The notes under the pieces: generated by a model
The model's input: the letters and a program-made list of their open reading frames with translations, nothing else
Told to the model about the DNA's origin: nothing
Database searches by the model: none
Part shown: positions 52,902 to 61,857 of the stretch, in pieces
How positions within the stretch are numbered: the stretch's first letter is position 1
Layout: each line of letters begins with the position of its first letter
Translations under genes and position numbers: made by a program
From: Capnocytophaga sp. oral taxon 878
GTDB lineage: Bacteria; Bacteroidota; Bacteroidia; Flavobacteriales; Flavobacteriaceae
Assembly (NCBI RefSeq): GCF_002999135.1
Contig: NZ_CP027229.1
Coordinates: forward strand, 1,116,001-1,180,000
DNA length: 64,000 nucleotides
Reading direction: 5' to 3'

Positions 52902-54065
52902 ATGTATGCCACAGCAATCCCAACAAAACCTCGCATCCATACAAAGCGAAGCACAGAGAGAACTCTACCGCAGGTTAAGAGAGTTTTCCAAAGCAGTCCA
53001 ACGCTCCAAAGACCGCTCACAGATACGTCAAGAACAGCAACAAGTAGCCCCGAAAACTCTTTTGCCAATGGTTTTCTAAAAACGACCTTTCCTCCTAAAG
53101 TGTATCATTCAAGCAAGCACATCATTTTTAGTGGAGAGGAGCAAGCTCAGCTAAAAACCACTCTCAAGTGTTCCCTTGCTCAAATGGCAGACCATTACGG
53201 CTTTACTCCCTTTCCCATAGAGCAGTACGACCTTTCTTGCGGGATTGCCTTAGCCCTTTCTTACAGCCAAGAGCAAATCAAAAAGAGAGATACCAAAGGT
53301 ACTTTCTGTGAACTAAAAGTATTGAAAGCCCCCAATGGCAATGCCTTTTTCTCTTGCGAAGAACGCTTTTATTTGCCCAACGAAGTGTTTCTTGTCCCTC
53401 TGCAACCGCTTTATAGACTTCTGAAAGTACATAAAAACAAACCACTTTATGAACTATTTTTATCGGTATATGCCTACCTAAACCAACGTGCTTTTATAGC
53501 AAACTATGTACAAGAAGATTGTTTTGTGGCTTATGCCTATGAAATGTTGCAGGATTGTATTAACCAAGACTATGAAGAAATAGCAGAAAAAGACCACCTC
53601 CTGCACCTTTTAAAGCAGACACAACAAATAGGTACTATTCTTTCCAAAAAGATACGCAACCCTTGCCATTTAGACTTTTTTCAAAGGCGTATAAACCGCT
53701 TTATTCCTAAGAATGATTTAGAAGCCGAATGCCTTACCCTCTCACAAGCCTTTTATACCTTGTGGCAGGATTTTCCTAACCACTCTATCTATACCCATTT
53801 GCACAGAGCAGAGGGCTATGAGCAAGGTGAAGAGGAACTTTTTGAGGTAGAGAAATACCTATCTTTTGTCTATGAAGACCAAAGCGACCTATTCCATACC
53901 TATCTTTTAGATTGGCTCAATGGAGAATACTCCCAATGTAGTGAGATAGAACTCCCTACCATTTACAAACATTTCAACAGCACAACACCCCTTGCTAACT
54001 TTGATTTTGAACAGCGTTTCTTTCCTCTCTTAACTGAACTTATAACCCTTTTAAACCGCATTTAA
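52902..54065 (+). CDS. PRTRC system protein F, copy B
   Basis: The 387 residues show substitutions concentrated in the first 40 residues (N to K, T to I, P to L) and scattered later. The alternative 56-codon frame at 52906 (starting MPQQSQQNLASIQSE) is also kept open here. Confidence 0.7.
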   Translation: MYATAIPTKPRIHTKRSTERTLPQVKRVFQSSPTLQRPLTDTSRTATSSPENSFANGFLKTTFPPKVYHSSKHIIFSGEEQAQLKTTLKCSLAQMADHYGFTPFPIEQYDLSCGIALALSYSQEQIKKRDTKGTFCELKVLKAPNGNAFFSCEERFYLPNEVFLVPLQPLYRLLKVHKNKPLYELFLSVYAYLNQRAFIANYVQEDCFVAYAYEMLQDCINQDYEEIAEKDHLLHLLKQTQQIGTILSKKIRNPCHLDFFQRRINRFIPKNDLEAECLTLSQAFYTLWQDFPNHSIYTHLHRAEGYEQGEEELFEVEKYLSFVYEDQSDLFHTYLLDWLNGEYSQCSEIELPTIYKHFNSTTPLANFDFEQRFFPLLTELITLLNRI

Positions 54066-54066
54066 A

Positions 54067-54789
54067 ATGAAATACACAGACCTCACCCCAGAAGTAGGGG
54101 AAGTATATCGCCCTACATCAGCACTTGTTTTTTACGAAGACAGTAACCGCTACAACCCACAGAGTTATGTAGAGTACTTACACCTTGATAGCAATGGTAA
54201 CCCTACAAGCGCACAACCGCTTACCCTCGACCAAGCGCAAGCACTTGCCAAAACGCTCACCTGCGAAAAAGAGCAAGCACAAGTCTTTTTAGTCCCCAAA
54301 GGTATTATTCCTCGCAGGGTGCTCCATCTATCCCATAAAGGTGAGGGGCAGGCTGTTTGGTACTCTAAAGCACAAAAAAAGCAGTTATTTTTTGCCTCCT
54401 CCCTTGCTATAGAAAGCAAAGAAGTAAGTTTACCTCCTCTGTTGTGGAAAGCTACCCCCAAGAGCCTTTGGATATATGCCCTGCCGAAAAACCAAAAACC
54501 ACACCTTAATACCCCTCTGTGCTATGCGCCTTTTTTCAACGTCTATGAAAATGGCAATGTGTGTATGGGGTCAGTGCAGGTAAATGAGCGTAAAGCCTCT
54601 TGCTTAGAAGATTTTATCACCCAATGGGAAGATTATTTTTTCAATAGCTATTTTTCTCATCAATTAGGCTCATATCCTATAACCAAAATACCCTTAATAA
54701 GCCTTTGGCAGGAACTCACTCAGAGTAATAAGCCTTTTCCTTACGAACTGCTTAATCCCAATCACCTCACCTTACAACAAATCCTATAA
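54067..54789 (+). CDS. PRTRC system protein B, copy B
   Basis: The 240 residues have a few conservative changes relative to copy A (Q to E, A to V in the EKEQAQVFLVPKG region; LPKNQKPH in place of LAKNQKPH). Confidence 0.85.
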   Translation: MKYTDLTPEVGEVYRPTSALVFYEDSNRYNPQSYVEYLHLDSNGNPTSAQPLTLDQAQALAKTLTCEKEQAQVFLVPKGIIPRRVLHLSHKGEGQAVWYSKAQKKQLFFASSLAIESKEVSLPPLLWKATPKSLWIYALPKNQKPHLNTPLCYAPFFNVYENGNVCMGSVQVNERKASCLEDFITQWEDYFFNSYFSHQLGSYPITKIPLISLWQELTQSNKPFPYELLNPNHLTLQQIL

Positions 54790-54791
54790 CA

Positions 54792-55646
54792 ATGAAACAG
54801 ACTCTAAACTCCTCAAACACCCTCAACCCTTTCAATACCTCTGTCCAAACACACAAAGAGCGGGTACATTTTACTGATACTGCTTTGCTCAATGCTACCA
54901 ATCCTATTAAAGTACATCTGATAGGAGCAGGAGGCACAGGCTCACAAGTAGCCACTGCTTTAGCACGTATCAACCACGCTTTGGTTGCTTTAGGACACGC
55001 AGGGTTATCGGTAACCCTTTGGGATAATGACCTTGTAAGTCCTGCCAATCTCGGCAGACAACTCTTTTCAGCTTGTGAGTTAGGAATGTACAAATCCACT
55101 GCTCTAATAAGCCGTATCAATCGCTTTTTTGGTACAGATTGGAGAGCGCAAACACAGCTATTCAGCACTGAGACCTTTTCCTCTGAAGAAGAAACAATGA
55201 GAGGAAGCATTTACCTTTCGTGTGTAGATAGCGTAAAGGCACGCTTTGACATTGGGGAAGTACTCACTCATTTAGAACGAGCTCACCACTACCACAACAA
55301 CCCTAAGTATTGGTTAGATTTTGGCAACAGCACCCATTCAGGACAAGTGATTTTAGGTACTTTACAAGCCATTGAGCAACCTCATAGTGATACCTTTATC
55401 CCTATAGACACCCTGCCTACTATTACCCAAGCCTTTGGAGAATTATTGACACAATCCGAGCATAATGACAATATCCCAAGTTGCTCCCTTGCCGAAGCCT
55501 TAATCAAGCAAGATTTGTTCATTAACGCCACTCTCTCACAAATGGGAAGCACCCTACTTTGGAACTTATTCAGAGAAGGACTCACTTCTTACAGAGGCTT
55601 TTTCCTCAACCTCAAAGATTTTCGTACACAACCCTTATTGGTTTAA
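54792..55646 (+). CDS. PRTRC system ThiF/E1-like adenylyltransferase, copy B
   Basis: The 284 residues have three more at the N-terminus than copy A (MKQTLNSSNTLNPF). The GAGGTGS loop and DNDLVSPANLGRQ are unchanged. One Ser to Cys change (YLSCVDSVKARF) places a Cys where copy A has Ser, so this Cys is not a conserved catalytic residue. Confidence 0.88.
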   Translation: MKQTLNSSNTLNPFNTSVQTHKERVHFTDTALLNATNPIKVHLIGAGGTGSQVATALARINHALVALGHAGLSVTLWDNDLVSPANLGRQLFSACELGMYKSTALISRINRFFGTDWRAQTQLFSTETFSSEEETMRGSIYLSCVDSVKARFDIGEVLTHLERAHHYHNNPKYWLDFGNSTHSGQVILGTLQAIEQPHSDTFIPIDTLPTITQAFGELLTQSEHNDNIPSCSLAEALIKQDLFINATLSQMGSTLLWNLFREGLTSYRGFFLNLKDFRTQPLLV

Positions 55647-55655
55647 TCCTTAATA

Positions 55656-55764
55656 AAAACACCTCTTAGAGTATTTCTAAGAGGTGTTTTTTATGATTGT
55701 TTGTCTGTGCTACTGACTGCCTGTCGTGGCTCACGACCTTCTTTTCTTTGAGAAAGAAAAGAAG
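55656..55764. terminator. Hairpin cluster after ThiF, copy B
   Basis: The stem AAAACACCTCTTAGA (55656-55670) with TCTAAGAGGTGTTTT (55676-55690) is a strong terminator absent from copy A. The GTCGTG/CACGAC hairpin (55723) and the TTCTTTTCTTT/AAAGAAAAGAA stem follow as in copy A. Confidence 0.78.
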
Positions 55765-55851
55765 CAAAAGAAAGACCTTACAGATAGATTTTTTGTTAGT
55801 TTAGGATAAAGAGAAATCTTACAAGATAGCTATTAAATATAAAAAAAGGAG

Positions 55852-56133
55852 CTATTTCTTATAGTTAGCCTCCAAAATCTTTAGAATATCACTTTGTTTA
55901 AAGAGAATTTTACCACCAATTTGGATATAAGGAAAAAGCCCGTCATCACGGTATTGCTGTAGGGTTCTTTTGGTGATATGCAGCAGCTCACAGACCTCCT
56001 TTCCTGATAGAAATACCTCGCCATCAAATACAGGACGGAAGTTTTTAAGGATAAAGTCCATTTGCTGTTTAAGGTTTTCAAGCTGACTAAGGTAAGAGCT
56101 TAGTTCCTGGTGTGTTTCTGTGAGTAAGTTCAT
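55852..56133 (-). CDS. HTH/excisionase-family DNA-binding protein, element B, second
   Basis: The 93-residue protein has a C-terminal winged helix (KEVCELLHITKRTLQQYRDD then GLFPYIQIGGKILFK) identical to the element A protein, but an unrelated N-terminal 43 residues (MNLLTETHQELSSYLSQL). One base lost at the stop adds two Lys. It overlaps the preceding gene by 4 bases. Confidence 0.8.
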   Translation of the reverse strand: MNLLTETHQELSSYLSQLENLKQQMDFILKNFRPVFDGEVFLSGKEVCELLHITKRTLQQYRDDGLFPYIQIGGKILFKQSDILKILEANYKK

Positions 56134-56414
56134 TGGGTTTGAAGGTTAGAGGTTAAAAGCTGTTCTACATCACTACGCTTAAAATAGTTCTTGCGGTGGA
56201 TGCACGAGAAAGGCAAGAGTTTTTGGTCTTTATAATACTGCAAGGCACGCTTGCTAATGCCCAAAAGCAGACAAACCTCCTGAGAGTCCAACCACTTTTC
56301 TTTTTGCCAAATACCTTTGTAAGTATCCATTACCACTTGCAGAGAATTGTTGAGTTGCTGTACGTCTTTTTGTATCTGTTCAAAAACAGATTTTTCTATA
56401 ACTACTACTTCCAT
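56130..56414 (-). CDS. HTH/excisionase-family DNA-binding protein, element B, first
   Basis: The product is about 94 residues from MEVVVIEKSVFEQIQ (56414; 56420 is also possible). The HTH is KWLDSQEVCLLLGISKRALQ, YYKDQKLLPFSCIHRKNYF. The -7 box at 56437-56430 rules out the longer start at 56432. It pairs with the next gene as regulator or excision factor. Confidence 0.8.
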   Translation of the reverse strand: MEVVVIEKSVFEQIQKDVQQLNNSLQVVMDTYKGIWQKEKWLDSQEVCLLLGISKRALQYYKDQKLLPFSCIHRKNYFKRSDVEQLLTSNLQTQ

Positions 56415-56429
56415 TTGCATTATTTTGCG

Positions 56430-56437
56430 CAAAGGTA
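56430..56437 (-). promoter_or_regulatory. Promoter -7 box for the HTH pair, element B
   Basis: TACCTTTG followed by CGC on the minus strand, between the tra operon terminator and the HTH start. Confidence 0.65.
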
Positions 56438-56440
56438 AAA

Positions 56441-56476
56441 CAAAACAAGCCCACTTTTAGAAGTAGGCTTGTTTTG
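56441..56476 (-). terminator. Terminator of the tra operon
   Basis: The stem CAAAACAAGCCCACTT (56441-56456) pairs with AAGTAGGCTTGTTTTG (56461-56476) with one mismatch and a 4-base loop. It lies 32 bases past the traQ stop and just before the HTH promoter. Confidence 0.82.
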
Positions 56477-56507
56477 GAAGAGAAAGGAGGATTTTGGCTT
56501 TATATCT

Positions 56508-56939
56508 TTACTCTTTCTTTACATTAAACTCAAAATCAAGTTTTTGTTCATTGCCGAAGGAGTCGCTTATCCAAACGGAGAGAGACTGATTAGCTTCTGA
56601 GGCAGAAGTGTAGTAAAGCCTAAACGCTCCTTTGGAGGCAAGTGGATAAACATCATTAACAAGTAAGACTTCTCCTTGTGGAGAGGTACGCAAACTACCT
56701 TTTCCCTCATACTGAAAGTAACGAATAAAATAGCGGTTCTCATCGTACTGGTAAGGAGAGTGCAACTCACAACGTATTTCTACCGTATCGGTTTTACCTA
56801 TACTTTTAGGTACAGGCAATACCTTTACCTCAAAAGGAAAGTTTTGTTGTACGTCCAACTCTTTTTTACAAGAGGTGAATAGGCTCACACATAGCATTGC
56901 AATGAGTCCTATTACAATTTTCTGATTTATTTTCTTCAT
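56508..56939 (-). CDS. traQ: Conjugative transposon protein TraQ (DUF3872)
   Basis: The 143-residue predicted lipoprotein (LFTSC) has a DUF3872-type body: QQNFPFEVKVLPVPKSIGKT, DTVEIRCELHSPYQYDENRY, FIRYFQYEGKGSLR and an all-beta C-terminus. It is the last gene of the operon. TraP (primase), usual between TraO and TraQ in CTnDOT, is absent here. Confidence 0.85.
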   Translation of the reverse strand: MKKINQKIVIGLIAMLCVSLFTSCKKELDVQQNFPFEVKVLPVPKSIGKTDTVEIRCELHSPYQYDENRYFIRYFQYEGKGSLRTSPQGEVLLVNDVYPLASKGAFRLYYTSASEANQSLSVWISDSFGNEQKLDFEFNVKKE

Positions 56940-56958
56940 CGTATTGTCTTTTTAAAGG

Positions 56959-57528
56959 TTAAAACATATAACGCAGTCCTACAGTAGCACAGGGACGCAG
57001 TAGCTCAAAGGAACTTCCCCACAGAGCTGCTACCTTGCCAGAGCAGAGCACTAAAAAGTGATCACTTAGGTAAGTCTCTATCTGCAAACCTACCTGTGCG
57101 CCATAGAGAAAATGGTTTTCATTCTTTAGCAAAGCCCCATCAGGAAGGAGGCTTTTGCTGTGATTGACTACCTCATAGCCCAAAAGAGCTTCTGCTCCTA
57201 AGTTCAAAGCTACCGTTTTACTGCTGTCACTGACTAAGGCAAAGCTATAGCCTCCTGCACCTATATACCTCTCAACGGGTATATTCAGACTCTTGTAAGG
57301 GTACAATCGCCTTTGATATTCAAGAGCAAAATGCTTGTAGTTACCCATTTTAGCATTGATACTATAGCCTAACTGCACCCCAAAATCATCAGAAAAAGAG
57401 GAAGTAAAAGCCTCTGCAGGTGCAACCCAAGAGAGCGAGATACCTTTTTGCTTGGGTAACAATCGCTGTGCTTGGGCAATGGAGCCTCCTAAAAAGCACA
57501 GACAAATACAAGTGATAATTCTTAGCAT
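56959..57528 (-). CDS. traO: Conjugative transposon protein TraO
   Basis: The product is about 189 residues from MLRIITCICLCFLGGSIAQA, with a signal peptide. The body has amphipathic strands (YSINAKMGNYKHFALEYQRR, and a C-terminus LLRPCATVGLRYMF ending in Phe), typical of a small outer-membrane beta-barrel. It is a known component of Bacteroidetes tra operons, placed after traN. Confidence 0.85.
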   Translation of the reverse strand: MLRIITCICLCFLGGSIAQAQRLLPKQKGISLSWVAPAEAFTSSFSDDFGVQLGYSINAKMGNYKHFALEYQRRLYPYKSLNIPVERYIGAGGYSFALVSDSSKTVALNLGAEALLGYEVVNHSKSLLPDGALLKNENHFLYGAQVGLQIETYLSDHFLVLCSGKVAALWGSSFELLRPCATVGLRYMF

Positions 57529-57533
57529 TGGCA

Positions 57534-58445
57534 TTAAAATTTAAGGTTAAACTGTTCAATAGGGCGAGCGGCTATAATCTCCTCGTTGGTGATAAGGAAC
57601 GATTGGTAGCGAGAGCCGTTTTTTTCAAAGATTTCTACCCGCAAAACCTTGTCATCAGAAAGGGTGAGTTGGTCTAACATATACACCGAACGGGCTTCTT
57701 TATGAGCCTTTAGTAGGGATATAGGTTGGTATACGCGCAAGGGCTCAATGGGCACTTCTTGTACAATGCTCTTTTTGGTGGTCTTCTTATCAATGATTTT
57801 AAAAGTGATAAAATCTACTTCAAAAGGCAGGTTAGAACGATTGGACAATTGCACGTCTACATAGAGTTTGCTATTGTGTACATAGATACCTTTTAGTAGC
57901 CATTGTATACCTGCATTCTCCGAACCTATATGCTTGATGTAATTCTTCTTCTGATGGTAGATAGACGACATAATAATCTGTGCTACCGCAGGTGATTCCC
58001 AGCCTGTGTCAGAAAAGAGAATATCCGATTTCACATTGTTGCCTTGGGGCATTCCTCTACCAAAATCAATGGTAAGAGGTTGTGGTGTGGTGTGATAACT
58101 CACCTCAAAGCTATAAAAGCCTCCGTCTTGAGTGATAACCGATAGGTTGGTGCTATCGGTAAAGTCTGTTTTAGCTGCCTTTACCCTTAGTACATTCTCG
58201 GCATCTTTCACCTTGTCGGCTACTAAGTTTTCGCTTCCCAAATCTACATAGCGGATAGAAGCGGGAAAGATAAGATGGGTTGTTTGGTCATAAGCCACCT
58301 GCAAAGGATAAGGCACTACCTTTCCTGATTGAGCTAAAAGTTCCTTTTTCTCAGTACTGAGGGCTGTGTTTTCCTTTGCCTCATTCTGGGCTTGCACGGT
58401 AATGGTAAGCATTGTTACCGATAATAATAAGTGTAATTTACGCAT
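57534..58445 (-). CDS. traN: Conjugative transposon protein TraN (VirB9-like)
   Basis: The 303-residue protein has a signal peptide (cleavage near VQA). Features are VAYDQTTHLIFPASIRYVDL (about residues 49-68, the VirB9-type opening), SVITQDGGFYSFEV and a C-terminal domain with RVYQPISLLKAHKEARSVYM. It forms part of the outer-membrane core complex of the type IV secretion channel. Its end abuts traO. Confidence 0.9.
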   Translation of the reverse strand: MRKLHLLLSVTMLTITVQAQNEAKENTALSTEKKELLAQSGKVVPYPLQVAYDQTTHLIFPASIRYVDLGSENLVADKVKDAENVLRVKAAKTDFTDSTNLSVITQDGGFYSFEVSYHTTPQPLTIDFGRGMPQGNNVKSDILFSDTGWESPAVAQIIMSSIYHQKKNYIKHIGSENAGIQWLLKGIYVHNSKLYVDVQLSNRSNLPFEVDFITFKIIDKKTTKKSIVQEVPIEPLRVYQPISLLKAHKEARSVYMLDQLTLSDDKVLRVEIFEKNGSRYQSFLITNEEIIAARPIEQFNLKF

Positions 58446-58539
58446 AAATAAAATGATATTAAGTGTGTTTAATAGGTTGAAAAATAAATAATTGTGTTGT
58501 TTTGTGCTTTGTTGTGTGTTTATGGGTTTGTCTGAAAGG

Positions 58540-59943
58540 CTATTTCTTAGAGATGAGCAGGAGCTGATAACCTGCTTTAACCCTTATGGAAGGCTGTGCG
58601 ATCTTTTTAGAAAGAAAGGAGGTACCTCCTTGTACGACCCCTTTGCTCAGCTCCGAGACAATTTGGTCTTTGGCTGAAGAGCTAAAGGTAAAGCTACTTC
58701 CTGAACTTTTGCTCATTCCCGCTGCTATTTCTCTAAAGGCATTGGCATCGGAAGAAGCGGGCAGGTATAACCCTTGTTGCCCATCGATGTCGTAGGCAGC
58801 TATAGAGACAGGAATCACTTTGCCCTTGTATTCTAAGGATTTTACAGTGAGTAACAATCTATCACCACTCACTTTAGCAGAGGCTGTAAGCAGTTCTCCT
58901 TTAGGAATGAGTATGCCTGCTACTCGTATAGGCTCTAAAAGTCTTAGCTGCACCCTCGAGTTTTCTCCTAATAGCTGTTCGATATGTGTACAAGCGCGAA
59001 TGCTATTCTTTAGGATACTACCTTGTGGCTTAAAGCTCTCGCCATTGAAAAAAGAGGTCTGTTGCTCCTTTACCCATTCTTGCAGAGCCTCCTTCTCGGA
59101 CTGCTTGCGGGGCAAACGACTGACTACCTTTTCCTCTGGGGTATAGACAGGAGCGATGTTTTTACTCTGTTCTACATTGTCAGCTTCGCTACTATTGTTT
59201 CCCTCGCCCTCTTGCGAGCCTGCCCCCCCCATCATTGAAGGGTTTTGTTGTCCTTTAGGCAAATATCTTGAAGCCATTTCATAAGACTTTTCCATCAATG
59301 CCATTTGGGCATCTACAGAGGTAGGATCTTGCTTGTTGGAGAGTTGAGACTTGAGTGAGGCTATCTCTTCTTTGAGTTTTTGTTGCTCCTCGTAAGCACT
59401 ATTGTCTTGGTAGAAACTGCCTAAAGTCTGGTGAATATCGCGATAAGACTGAGCAGAACGCTCAAAGGCATTAGGGGTAGCCTTGCGATAACGCGGAGTG
59501 GGTTCTTCTTCCTCTTCGATAGCTTCAGGATATTCCTCGCCTTCGTCTTCTTGCCAATAGTCCGACAGCGCATTGAGAGAGGCTTTTTTATCAGCTTCTT
59601 TTTCTTCTAAGAGGGCTTCTTCGTAAGCTTTTTCCTTATCAGAAGGCAAGAGTGTCTCGGTAGCTTGTGGTATTGCCTCATTGATACCTACTTGTGTTTG
59701 CTCTTGCTCACTTCCGCCACCAAAAAGCAGATACATACAAGCGAGGAAGATTATCCCCATTAGGGCATAAATGACAATTTTCTTGAGTTGTTGTTTTTTA
59801 GCAAGGGCTTTTTCCTCATTGCGCTCTTGGAGGGCTTTTTCCTCTTCTTCACTGACCAAGAAACTCGGTGTAGAAGAAGCGTTAGCCTTATCAGAGGCAG
59901 GGGTATTACCGTTTTGCTCTGGAAGGGGTGTGTTCTTTTCCAT
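58540..59943 (-). CDS. traM: Conjugative transposon protein TraM (VirB10/TrbI-like)
   Basis: The 467-residue protein has a cytoplasmic N-terminus, one membrane span (about residues 51-69, IVIYALMGIIFLACMYLLF), a long acidic and coiled-coil stem (EDEGEEYPEAIEEEEEPTP, then a helix near 184-205) and a C-terminal VirB10-like domain (VAGILIPKGELLTASAKVSG, FTFSSSAKDQIVSELSKGVV). It spans the envelope and links the inner and outer parts of the channel. It overlaps traL by 38 bases. Confidence 0.9.
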   Translation of the reverse strand: MEKNTPLPEQNGNTPASDKANASSTPSFLVSEEEEKALQERNEEKALAKKQQLKKIVIYALMGIIFLACMYLLFGGGSEQEQTQVGINEAIPQATETLLPSDKEKAYEEALLEEKEADKKASLNALSDYWQEDEGEEYPEAIEEEEEPTPRYRKATPNAFERSAQSYRDIHQTLGSFYQDNSAYEEQQKLKEEIASLKSQLSNKQDPTSVDAQMALMEKSYEMASRYLPKGQQNPSMMGGAGSQEGEGNNSSEADNVEQSKNIAPVYTPEEKVVSRLPRKQSEKEALQEWVKEQQTSFFNGESFKPQGSILKNSIRACTHIEQLLGENSRVQLRLLEPIRVAGILIPKGELLTASAKVSGDRLLLTVKSLEYKGKVIPVSIAAYDIDGQQGLYLPASSDANAFREIAAGMSKSSGSSFTFSSSAKDQIVSELSKGVVQGGTSFLSKKIAQPSIRVKAGYQLLLISKK

Positions 59944-60211
59944 TATTAAGTTGTTTAAAAATTAACGAATCCTTTTTTGGGGTATTCCCCTCTGTAGGTA
60001 CAATAGCCTTGTTGTCAATATGCTGTATGGCAGGGGCTTCGCCTTGGTGGTACTCTTGGTAAGCGTGCCATAGTATAAAAAGAGTAAGTAGCGAGTAGAC
60101 TGCAAAAGCTAAGAGTACCAAGCGTTTTCTTTGTGAGGGTGAAAGTCCCTGACAATAGCTTCGGGTTTGCTTTTTTAGAGAATGTATCTCTCTTTGAATT
60201 TTGGCTATCAT
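59906..60211 (-). CDS. traL: Conjugative transposon protein TraL
   Basis: The 101-residue protein has a basic N-terminus (IQREIHSLKKQTRSYCQGLS), one membrane span (about residues 30-48, LVLLAFAVYSLLTLFILWH) and a short periplasmic tail. Its start overlaps the traK stop by 4 bases. Small one-span TraL proteins sit at this place in Bacteroidetes ICEs. Confidence 0.85.
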   Translation of the reverse strand: MIAKIQREIHSLKKQTRSYCQGLSPSQRKRLVLLAFAVYSLLTLFILWHAYQEYHQGEAPAIQHIDNKAIVPTEGNTPKKDSLIFKQLNNGKEHTPSRAKR

Positions 60212-60831
60212 CTCTCTACGGTTCTAAGGTCTTTGTTTTCTATTACATTGAACTGTTCGATGATAAATCCTTGAGGGTTGTTATCAGAACGCACGGAGTT
60301 AATCAACCTGCAGGAGGTAATAAGACTCCTTTCGGTGATGTTGCTGGCACGAGTGATGAACTGCTTGGCAAAGGTTTCCACCTGATAAGGATAGCTATTA
60401 AAGTTACAGCGCACGCTATCGATGACTACCCGTTGGAGGATATTACCAGAGATGATGCGGTTGTAATAGCCTTTTTCAGCCAAATCTTTATAGTAGTTAA
60501 AGGCAGATTTATCAGCCATAAAGAAGGCACGTTTGGTATTGTCTTCAATTGCTTTCTTATCGGGGGCTAAGTTGAAGAAGAGTTCGTGAAACCTGCGCAC
60601 GTGTTCTTTAGCTTCGACAGGGCGATTGATTTTCTCATCTTGAGAGAGTGCCAACATTAGTGATTTACCATTGTCTAACACATAGATTTTCTCGCGCTGT
60701 TTCTCGGCAAAGTAATAGGCATAGCCTACAGCGAAGATACTCACACCTGAGCAGAGCACAGCAAAGGCTATGGCATACATACGGATTTGCTTGAATCCGT
60801 TTTCGATGTTTCTAAAGATTTTAAATTCCAT
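60208..60831 (-). CDS. traK: Conjugative transposon protein TraK (VirB8-like role)
   Basis: The 207-residue protein has FRNIENGFKQIRMYAIAFAV at the start, one span (about residues 18-40), and a periplasmic domain with AKEHVRRFHELFFNLAPDKK, ALSQDEKINRPVE and SCRLINSVRSDNNPQGFIIE. The pattern is typical of TraK, a structural analogue of VirB8. Confidence 0.9.
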   Translation of the reverse strand: MEFKIFRNIENGFKQIRMYAIAFAVLCSGVSIFAVGYAYYFAEKQREKIYVLDNGKSLMLALSQDEKINRPVEAKEHVRRFHELFFNLAPDKKAIEDNTKRAFFMADKSAFNYYKDLAEKGYYNRIISGNILQRVVIDSVRCNFNSYPYQVETFAKQFITRASNITERSLITSCRLINSVRSDNNPQGFIIEQFNVIENKDLRTVER

Positions 60832-60859
60832 TAATTTTAGTATTCAATTAGACTTGTTT

Positions 60860-61846
60860 TTACTTCATTAACCTACCTGTAATATTACCTGAAAGAGAGC
60901 CAGCTCCTGCACCTGCTATATTACCTGCATTGGAGGTAGCTTGGTTTACATTTCTACCATAATTACCCATACCTCCTGCTTGTATGATCCAACCTGCTAC
61001 GGTGGGAATGGTAAAATAGCCTATGATACCAATGACCATAAAGATAATGTAGGCTGTGTTGGTAGTATCAGGAATAAAACTTGGGTCAGAGAGTTGCTCG
61101 ATGTCTCGTTGTAAGATAAGGGATTGGATACGTGCTAAAATAGCACTGAACAAATCGGATACAGGAAGCCATAGATAGACACTTACATAGCGGGTAACCC
61201 ATTGTAGTAAGGTAGATTGAAATCCATCCCATACCGAAATGGCAAAGGCTATAGGTCCTAAGATAGACATCACCACAAGAAAGAAAGTGCGTATGGTGTC
61301 AATCACTAAAGCAGCTGCTTGAAAGAGCATTTCGAGTAGTTCACGAAACCACGATCGGATGCTTTGCTTGAGGTCATACATCCCTCTTTCGATGTACATT
61401 CCTGCCATTACAGCCATATCTTCGGGCATCCAACCTAATTCATCAATCTTTTTGTCAAACTCTTCATCCGAGACGAGATAGGCAGTTTCGGGGTTGCGCA
61501 ATTGTGCTTCTCGCTCTAATCGGTCTTTTTGCTCTTGTAGTTTATGCAAATCGAGCGTTTGTCCTTCTAAGATACTGTGGGTACCTGTTACCACAGGGCT
61601 TAACACTGTATTCATTGTTCCTAACACCAGAGTAGGGAAAAATATCACACACAGCCCTATGGCAAAGGGACGGAGCAAGGGATACACATCCACAGGTTCG
61701 GCACGGGCTAAGGCTTGCCATATACGCATTGCCACATAGAACAGTGCCCCTAAGCCTGCCAAGCCTTTGGCTATGGCAGACATCTGAGCTGTTAGGGGCA
61801 TCATCTCATCGTATAAAGTACGAAGTATTTGGTGTAGATTTTCCAT
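60860..61846 (-). CDS. traJ: Conjugative transposon protein TraJ (VirB6-like)
   Basis: The 328-residue polytopic protein has five to six spans (about residues 20-45, 62-84, 180-205, 210-230, 265-290). It has the family pattern LAGLGALFYVAMRIWQALAR, EPVDVYPLLRPFAIGLCVIF, ILGPIAFAISVWDGFQSTLL and YVSVYLWLPVSDLFSAILAR. It probably forms the inner-membrane pore. Confidence 0.93.
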   Translation of the reverse strand: MENLHQILRTLYDEMMPLTAQMSAIAKGLAGLGALFYVAMRIWQALARAEPVDVYPLLRPFAIGLCVIFFPTLVLGTMNTVLSPVVTGTHSILEGQTLDLHKLQEQKDRLEREAQLRNPETAYLVSDEEFDKKIDELGWMPEDMAVMAGMYIERGMYDLKQSIRSWFRELLEMLFQAAALVIDTIRTFFLVVMSILGPIAFAISVWDGFQSTLLQWVTRYVSVYLWLPVSDLFSAILARIQSLILQRDIEQLSDPSFIPDTTNTAYIIFMVIGIIGYFTIPTVAGWIIQAGGMGNYGRNVNQATSNAGNIAGAGAGSLSGNITGRLMK

Positions 61847-61857
61847 TTATCAGTCTT

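Larger units (their letters stand above)
47979..55995 (+). repeat. Long direct repeat, right copy
   Basis: Counterpart of 38020-46005. It starts AATTTAAAATGC just outside the att core. One-base differences at homopolymers and a 57- to 77-base unlike patch after ThiF account for the drift in offset from 9959 to 9970. Confidence 0.92.

Noticed and set aside
38020..55995. Assembly artefact as the cause of the tandem repeat
   Set aside because: The copies differ at many sites, in terminators and in HTH genes, so they are distinct sequences and not a duplicated contig end.
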